A DNA stretch of 64,000 nt from CAMDBL01 sp964498125 (GTDB lineage Bacteria > Pseudomonadota > Alphaproteobacteria > Rhizobiales > Hyphomicrobiaceae): contig CAZCGE010000097.1 in assembly GCA_964498125.1 (NCBI GenBank), positions 31,645 through 95,644 of the forward strand, written 5' to 3'. A program made the position numbers and the translations under genes. A model generated the notes under the pieces. That model searched no databases, had not been told where the DNA came from, and saw nothing but the letters and a program-made list of their open reading frames with translations. Below are positions 58,730-64,000 of the stretch, in pieces (positions within the stretch are counted from its first letter, which is position 1; each line of letters begins with the position of its first letter).

Positions 58730-60355
58730 ATGCACCGCCTCCTGCTGCCCTTCAGCTCGCGCTTCATCATCCTGACAGTGTGCGCGTTGGCAACGCTGGC
58801 CGTGATCAGCACTCTGGTCTGGTGGCCGATGCCGGGGCGTGAGTTCTCGCTGATGCTGGTCGTGTTCGGCGGGCTGACGCTGGTCGGCATCCACGACCTG
58901 GTCCAGACCCGGCACTCGGTGCTGCGCAATTATCCCATCGCCGCGCACCTACGTTTCCTGTTCGAGGAGATCCGGCCGGAGATGCGGCAGTATTTCTTCG
59001 AGGGCGAGAAGGACGGCGCGCCGTTTCCCCGCGACAAGCGCGCCGTCGTCTACCAGCGCGCCAAGATGCAGCTCGATAAGCGCCCGTTCGGCACGCAGGA
59101 GGACGTCTACAGCGACAGCTTCGAGTGGATCAACCATTCCATCGCGCCAAAAACTCCTTCGGCCGAAACGTTCCGGGTGATGATTGGCGGGCCCGCTTGC
59201 GCCAAGCCTTATTCGGCTTCCGTGCTCAACATCTCGGCCATGAGCTTCGGCGCGCTCAGCGCCAACGCCATCCGCTCCCTCAACAAGGGCGCGAAAATGG
59301 GCGGCTTTGCCCACGACACCGGCGAGGGCGGGCTGTCGCCGTATCATCGCGAGCATGGCGGCGACATCATCTGGGAGATCGGCTCGGGCTATTTCGGCTG
59401 CCGCAAGACCGACGGCAGCTTTTGCGCCGAGACGTTCGCGCAAACGGCGGCCAGCGACCAGGTCAAGATGGTGGAGCTGAAGCTCTCCCAGGGCGCCAAA
59501 CCCGGCCACGGCGGCGTTTTGCCCGCGGCCAAGGTCAGCCGTGAGATCTCGATCGCGCGCGGCGTGCCGATGGGGCAGGATTGCATCTCGCCGGCCCGCC
59601 ATCCGGCCTTCTCCACGCCGATCGAGATGTTGCGGATGATCGCCGAAATGCGCCGGCTTTCTGGTGGCAAGCCGGCCGGCTTCAAGCTGTGCATCGGCCA
59701 CCCCTGGGAGTTCCTGGCGATCTGCAAGGCCATGCTAGAAACCGGCATCACGCCGGATTTCATCGTCGTCGACGGCAAGGAAGGCGGTACCGGGGCAGCC
59801 CCGCTCGAGTTCGTCGATCACGTCGGCATGCCACTGCGCGATGGTCTGTCGTTCGTGCACAACGCGCTAGTCGGCAGCGGGTTGCGCGAGAAAATCCGCA
59901 TCGGGGCCAGCGGCAAGATCATTACCGCCTTCGACCTGGCGCGTGCCATGGCGCTGGGCGCCGACTGGTGTAACGCCGCGCGCGGCTTCATGTTCGCGGT
60001 CGGCTGCATCCAGGCGCAAAGCTGCCACACCGATCGCTGCCCGACCGGCGTGGCGACCCAGGACCCGGCCCGTCAGCGGGCGCTCGTCGTGGCCGACAAA
60101 TTCATGCGCGTCGCCAATTTCCACGCCGCGACGCTGAAGGCGTTGGCCGAGCTGGTCGCCGCCGCGGGCCTCGCCCACACCAGCCAGCTCAGGCCCTACC
60201 ACATCTGCAAGCGCCTGTCGGCGACGTCGAGCGCGACCTACGCCGATCTCTATCCCGCCTTGCAGCCCGGCGAGCTGTTGTCCGGCACCACCAACGCGCG
60301 CTTCAAGGATGCCTGGGACCTGGCCCGCGCCGACCGTTTCGAGCGGGTTGGGTAG
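58730..60355 (+). CDS. FMN-binding glutamate-synthase-family protein
   Basis: A 541-residue protein with one or two N-terminal membrane helices (FIILTVCALATLAVISTLVWW, LMLVVFGGLTLVGIHDL) joined to a glutamate synthase FMN/Fe-S domain. Core motifs are NISAMSFGALSANAIRSLNKGA, DTGEGGLSPYH, VDGKEGGTGAAP and CIQAQSCHTDRCPTGVATQD, whose cysteines bind the Fe-S cluster. It lacks the amidotransferase domain of GltB. ATG 58730 has GGAGA upstream. Related membrane-bound proteins are widespread, with unclear function. Confidence 0.93.
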   Translation: MHRLLLPFSSRFIILTVCALATLAVISTLVWWPMPGREFSLMLVVFGGLTLVGIHDLVQTRHSVLRNYPIAAHLRFLFEEIRPEMRQYFFEGEKDGAPFPRDKRAVVYQRAKMQLDKRPFGTQEDVYSDSFEWINHSIAPKTPSAETFRVMIGGPACAKPYSASVLNISAMSFGALSANAIRSLNKGAKMGGFAHDTGEGGLSPYHREHGGDIIWEIGSGYFGCRKTDGSFCAETFAQTAASDQVKMVELKLSQGAKPGHGGVLPAAKVSREISIARGVPMGQDCISPARHPAFSTPIEMLRMIAEMRRLSGGKPAGFKLCIGHPWEFLAICKAMLETGITPDFIVVDGKEGGTGAAPLEFVDHVGMPLRDGLSFVHNALVGSGLREKIRIGASGKIITAFDLARAMALGADWCNAARGFMFAVGCIQAQSCHTDRCPTGVATQDPARQRALVVADKFMRVANFHAATLKALAELVAAAGLAHTSQLRPYHICKRLSATSSATYADLYPALQPGELLSGTTNARFKDAWDLARADRFERVG

Positions 60356-60383
60356 CCAAGGCGGAGTGAATTGGCGAAGGTGG

Positions 60384-61640
60384 TTACCGGCCGCCGGTGC
60401 GCGGCGCGAGGTGGGAGAGCGTGCCCGTTTCCAGCGCGGCAAACGCCTGCGGATTGATCGCCTTGCCGCGGAATGCCTGGGTGTCATTCGGCAAAATGAG
60501 GCGGGTGACGGCCAGGCCCGGACGCAGCCGCGTGGGCAGAGCCGGGCTCACGTGATCGAGGTACTCCAGCGTCCGCGCAACGTCGGGGCGGCGCATGTCG
60601 GCGAGGACTGGATCATCCGCCGATGCCGTTGCCGTCAGCAGCGGCGCCACCGGGAACGGCCGATAGGAGAGTTCGTCCGGGTGCTCCTCGTCATAGGCCG
60701 CCGCCGCGACCCATCCCGGCTCGACGCCAGACGCCAGTCCAGTCGAGCGCCGTGCGGCAAGGCGCGGCTCGGCGACGAGTTTCGGCGCCGGGGTCGCGGT
60801 GTGGTTCATCCTGGCGTCGGGCGACGGCGGTCCTGCGCTCGCCATGGCGAATCTCGGCGCCATCGGCTGCGGGTTGACCCGGAGCGTGTGGAACTCCGCC
60901 ACCTGCGCGGCCAGACCTTTGTCGCTGGCGAGTGCAACTTTGACGTCGTCCTTGGTGATCGGGCCGCCGTCGGCGGGTTGATGGCGGGTGACGCCATTGG
61001 GAAACAGCAGCGCCAGCTCGGGGCGCGGCAGGCGCGGCCAATGGCGCACGGCATCGGTGTCGACATGCACGAAGGGCGTGGCGGAAGTGGGGTAATAGCC
61101 GACACCGCCTTTTTCGCGGATCAGCGCTGAATAGCGGATCTGGCGCAGCGGCACGTCGGGGAAATGCACATCGGCGGCCTTGCCCAGGATGTGCCGGCTC
61201 TCACTGGCCTGGCCGCCCACGGTCTTGCGCAGCATGGTGTTGGTGGCGCGCGAGCGGAAGGCCGAGATGATGTGGATCGGCTGCTGCGAGCCGAGCTCGG
61301 CATGGATTTCCCAGAGCAGGTCGACCAGGTCGGGATCCATGAGCGTGACTTCGTCACGGCGCCAGTCGCGCATGATCCAATTGATCTGGTCCAGGGCAGC
61401 CGGCACCAGCTTGCCGTCCTTCTTGTAGGTGACGGTCAGCGTCTCTTTGGTGTGGATATTGTAGAGCGAGATGCCGCGGTCGTGGCCGGAGGCGGCACGC
61501 AGGTCAGGGCTGACGGCAATGGCGATCAGCGCCAATCCGAGCCATACGACATTGCGATGCAACCAGTACCCCACGCCCCAGCAACCCCTCTGCGATGTGC
61601 GCGCCCATGGATTGGCGCGCCAACTCCCCATGCTGCGCAT
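60384..61640 (-). CDS. DUF882/M15-family peptidase, YcbK-like
   Basis: A 418-residue exported protein. An N-terminal hydrophobic segment (VVWLGLALIAIAVS) is a signal or anchor. The DUF882 (peptidase M15A) domain carries likely zinc ligands in SRHILGKAADVHF and TPFVHVDTD. The second half is Pro/Ala-rich without known motifs. The family includes murein endopeptidases acting on cross-links. The start is uncertain: ATG 61640 or 61631. The longer frame has an unlikely leader. Confidence 0.88.
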   Translation of the reverse strand: MRSMGSWRANPWARTSQRGCWGVGYWLHRNVVWLGLALIAIAVSPDLRAASGHDRGISLYNIHTKETLTVTYKKDGKLVPAALDQINWIMRDWRRDEVTLMDPDLVDLLWEIHAELGSQQPIHIISAFRSRATNTMLRKTVGGQASESRHILGKAADVHFPDVPLRQIRYSALIREKGGVGYYPTSATPFVHVDTDAVRHWPRLPRPELALLFPNGVTRHQPADGGPITKDDVKVALASDKGLAAQVAEFHTLRVNPQPMAPRFAMASAGPPSPDARMNHTATPAPKLVAEPRLAARRSTGLASGVEPGWVAAAAYDEEHPDELSYRPFPVAPLLTATASADDPVLADMRRPDVARTLEYLDHVSPALPTRLRPGLAVTRLILPNDTQAFRGKAINPQAFAALETGTLSHLAPRTGGR

Positions 61641-61878
61641 CAAGGGGGGCATCGGCGGCGATTTGATGGCAAAGCCGGAATGCGTCGTCCCGGCCACGGT
61701 TGGTGGGAACAATGTCAGGCACAGATCGTGCGATCTCACCAATTATGCTATATGCAACTACGAGTTAAGATTGAGCGGAACGACACAAGGATTGGCGGGA
61801 ATTCAGGTAATGTCGCTGACGTGCGAATCAGTGTGAAGGGTGACGCCGCCTGCAAAGGTGGTGAAGTGAAGGTGGGTC

Positions 61879-63153
61879 ATGTTCGGCTGGTGGAAGAAAA
61901 ACGAAGGTTTCGAATGGCGCGAGTATGTGCGCACGACCATCCTTGTGCGCCGCCAGCGCCGACGTGAAAACTTGGAGCAGGTCAAGATGGCAGCGGTGGC
62001 GAGTGCGAAGGTGGCGGGCAAAGCTGGCGCCAAGGTCGGGGCGAGCGGCATCGCCAAGCTGAAACAGGGGGCGGGGGCGCTGGCGATGCGCCTGCGGCGA
62101 ACGACAATCGCGATCCTGGCCAGGATCGGCGCCATGCCCGGCCGGCTGTCGCGCTGGCTGGGCGCGACGCTGAAGCCGCTGGCACGGATCATGGCCGGCT
62201 CCAGCGCGCGCGGTCCCATGCTCGTGATCGGTGCACTGGCTACTGCCGCCGCGCTGTTTCGCTGGATCACGTGGGGGCTCGGCACGGAAGTCATTGTCGC
62301 CGGTGGCCTTGGGCTTGTCGGCCTCGGGCTCGGCCTGCTGCCGACGCTGCTGCTGACCGATGCCAAATCGCGGCCGGCGTGGCTCGGGGCGATATCGGCC
62401 GGCCTGCCAAAGTTGCCCAAGGCGAGCCCGGTCGTCATCGGTGGCCTCATCGTTACGGCTCTTGTTGCCGTGGTTGGCTACGGCGCCATGCGCACGCTGG
62501 CGCCGGGCGCCAGTGGTTCATTGTTGGCGAGGCTGCCCTTCGTCGGCTCACGCCTGATCGAAGGCCGGGCGGTCGCCCTCAGCGGCGACATGCTGAAAGT
62601 CGGCAATGTGGTCGTGCGGCTGACGGGGATCGAGGCGCCGGAAATCGAGCAGCGCTGCGGCGCCGGTGGCAAGAAGACTTGGCCGTGCGGCGAGGCGGCA
62701 AAAGAGGTGCTGAGCAAAGTGGTGCGCGGCAAGTCGGTCAGCTGTTCGATGTCTGGCGCCGACCAAGCCGGCCGATCACTGGCATCGTGTCGCGTCGAGG
62801 GTACCGACATCGCGGTCAATCTGGTGCGCCAAGGGCACGTCTTCGCCCAGCAAGGCATGTTCGCGCGCTATACCAGCGTCGAGGCCGAAGCGCGCGGCGC
62901 CAAGGCCGGTGTCTGGCGCAGCACCACGCCGCGGCCGACCGAGTGGCGGGCCAAGCGTTGGGAGGAGGCCAAGCGCGAGGCGCCTTCGGGTTGCCCGATC
63001 AAGGGCGCTGTCAGTGCTGACGGCAAGTTCTACGTGCTGCCATGGTCACGCGAGTACGAGCGGATCAGGGTGCGCTCGGGTCGCGGCGAGCGCTGGTTCT
63101 GTTCCGAGCAGGAAGCCCGCACAGCCGGCTGGCGGTCCGCCGAGCGGTCGTGA
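61879..63153 (+). CDS. Membrane protein with C-terminal thermonuclease (SNase-like) domain
   Basis: A 424-residue protein. The basic N-terminal third is followed by three hydrophobic segments (MLVIGALATAAALF, VIVAGGLGLVGLGLGLLPTLLL, VVIGGLIVTALVAVVGYGAM). A C-terminal SNase-like domain has VVRLTGIEAPEIEQRC, RGKSVSCS, SCRVEGTDIAVNLVRQGHVFA and EAEARGAKAGVWR. The tail has two further cysteines. The nuclease domain may be periplasmic. The activity of this subfamily is not known. Confidence 0.88.
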   Translation: MFGWWKKNEGFEWREYVRTTILVRRQRRRENLEQVKMAAVASAKVAGKAGAKVGASGIAKLKQGAGALAMRLRRTTIAILARIGAMPGRLSRWLGATLKPLARIMAGSSARGPMLVIGALATAAALFRWITWGLGTEVIVAGGLGLVGLGLGLLPTLLLTDAKSRPAWLGAISAGLPKLPKASPVVIGGLIVTALVAVVGYGAMRTLAPGASGSLLARLPFVGSRLIEGRAVALSGDMLKVGNVVVRLTGIEAPEIEQRCGAGGKKTWPCGEAAKEVLSKVVRGKSVSCSMSGADQAGRSLASCRVEGTDIAVNLVRQGHVFAQQGMFARYTSVEAEARGAKAGVWRSTTPRPTEWRAKRWEEAKREAPSGCPIKGAVSADGKFYVLPWSREYERIRVRSGRGERWFCSEQEARTAGWRSAERS

Positions 63154-63446
63154 ATGGGCGGCGGCGCATGCGGCTGGCGCGGTCTCCACGTGGTGTGGAT
63201 CAGTCCAGTATCGTCACTCCAGCTGCCGCGAGCCCGAACCTCGGACAGGTCGTTGCGTTCGGCAGGTCCCAGGGGATAAGCTGCCATTGTTCGTGAGGGC
63301 CGCGCAGGCCGAACGATCGGCAGCACGTGACCCGAAAGAGAAGAGGCGGCGCTTCGGCAGTTTCCTGAAAATAAATAGAATTCGTCGGTCTCGACTGTGT
63401 ACAAGTTCGGGGCGACTTGCTTGTTGGCGCCAACCGCGGTCCATTC
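63154..63446. other. Transition to lower-GC DNA
   Basis: A 293-nt spacer with no gene. Its last 100 nt become clearly AT-richer, marking the left edge of the foreign-looking ATPase segment. Confidence 0.45.
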
Positions 63447-63899
63447 ATGGCACATCAGAACAATGAACTTCTCAATTCCAACGAGGTTGATAGGTTGGCA
63501 ATTTTGGTTGAGGAGGCAACTCGTGCAACGAAAGAGACGTCACGACGCTTCATAGAGCCCGCGCGCGGTACACTAGATCGATCAAAAGCCAAACGCCACC
63601 AAATTATATTCGGACGCCGTGGTTCTGGTAAAACCTCGTTGATGCTTAAAGCGCGCGCAGACCTAACCCTTAATCGTGTGCCTGTTGCTTTCATCGACCT
63701 GGAGGCTTTTAAGGGGCATGAGTACCCAGATGTACTTCTTAGCGTGCTGATCGAAACGCTCAATGCATTCGACGTTTGGCTGTCCACCGCGGGCACGCAT
63801 GCGAGCGGCAATTCTGGATTCTGGAATAGATTTTTTGGCCAAACACCCACCCGCCCACCATGCATGCCTATCCCTTTACCTCAGGCTAGCTTCGCGTGA
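63447..63899 (+). pseudogene. Truncated P-loop ATPase of acquired origin
   Basis: ATG 63447 opens an ORF with a P-loop (IIFGRRGSGKTSLMLK) and a following strand VAFIDLEAFKGHEYPDVLL, as in AAA/STAND-type ATPases found in many defence and mobile regions. After about residue 135 the sequence turns Pro-rich and stops at 63897-63899. No Walker B, sensor or effector domain is present, so this is the first part of a larger gene. Base composition is much more AT-rich than in the rest of the window. It is probably a truncated, transferred gene. Confidence 0.75.
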
Positions 63900-64000
63900 A
63901 TTGACGGGAACCAGCGACAGCGCCGGGTGTCATCGACGAGCTGGCGCATGGTGACGGGCGGCCGTGCGACGAGGCTCTCGATCACGCGCGCGGCGATGCG
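63881..64000 (-). CDS. C-terminal end of an unknown gene running off the window
   Basis: An open minus-strand frame enters from the right edge and stops with TGA at 63881-63883. It reads ARVIESLVARPPVTMRQL and then DDTRRCRWFPSIHAKLA. GC content returns to the local norm here. The frame begins exactly where the truncated ATPase loses meaning, so it may belong to an inserting element. I do not recognise it. Confidence 0.3.
   Translation of the reverse strand, partial: RIAARVIESLVARPPVTMRQLVDDTRRCRWFPSIHAKLA

Overview
The window is GC-rich chromosomal DNA that reads as an alphaproteobacterium, most likely of the order Hyphomicrobiales (Rhizobiales). Three things support this. The first is the hslV / hisB / DUF2628 / hisH neighbourhood. 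The second is a GAAC-N7-GAAC LexA-type box, the complement of the alphaproteobacterial GTTC-N7-GTTC site, in front of a dinD-like gene. The third is a set of three Bug/TctC solute receptors, two DUF1127 micro-proteins and a 46-49 nt hairpin repeat that resembles rhizobial intergenic elements. No tRNA, rRNA or CRISPR array was seen.

Layout. 1-3.6 kb: a partial unknown gene, hslV, and a histidine block (hisB, DUF2628, hisH) that stops abruptly at two palindromic repeats instead of continuing into hisA/hisF. 3.6-5.5 kb: a large secreted or membrane-anchored unknown protein. 5.8-13 kb: HAD phosphatase, class III aminotransferase, alpha/beta hydrolase and a DevCAB-like ABC exporter, possibly one uncharacterised small-molecule or lipid pathway. 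13-15.7 kb: two Uma2-family genes and purB. 15.8-19.5 kb: a complete diversity-generating retroelement (DGR). 19.5-31 kb: nitrate assimilation (PP2C-kinase, narK, nirB, nirD, nasA, cysG) interrupted by a higBA toxin-antitoxin pair. 31-45 kb: housekeeping genes (pth, rplY, prmA, Xaa-Pro aminopeptidase, Kef-type antiporter, kdsA, leuA). 45-57 kb: transport and accessory genes (LysR, Bug receptors, dinD, EamA, queF, thiE-like, Sel1 protein, TRAP transporter). 57-64 kb: an alcohol dehydrogenase, an orphan CoA-transferase subunit, a glutamate-synthase-like protein, a DUF882 peptidase, a nuclease-domain protein, and a lower-GC truncated ATPase at the right edge.

The most interesting system is the DGR on the minus strand: target, avd, then reverse transcriptase. 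The target is a predicted single-pass receptor with a cytoplasmic TIR domain, a long coiled coil and a C-terminal FGE-sulfatase (C-type-lectin-like) domain ending in a variable repeat. The template repeat lies inside the 3' end of the reverse transcriptase gene. The two 122-nt repeats align without gaps and differ at 16 positions, 14 of which are adenines in the template. That is the signature of adenine-directed mutagenic retrohoming. If the topology is right, the cell carries a TIR signalling receptor with a hypervariable periplasmic face.

Other notable points are a TAG stop that removes the C-terminal Fe-S domain of nasA, a sigma-54-type promoter before nirB, an SOS promoter before dinD, a leuA 3'-end relic, and several families of palindromic repeats. 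One of these palindromes is inserted in frame into the DGR target and another rewrites the end of nirD.
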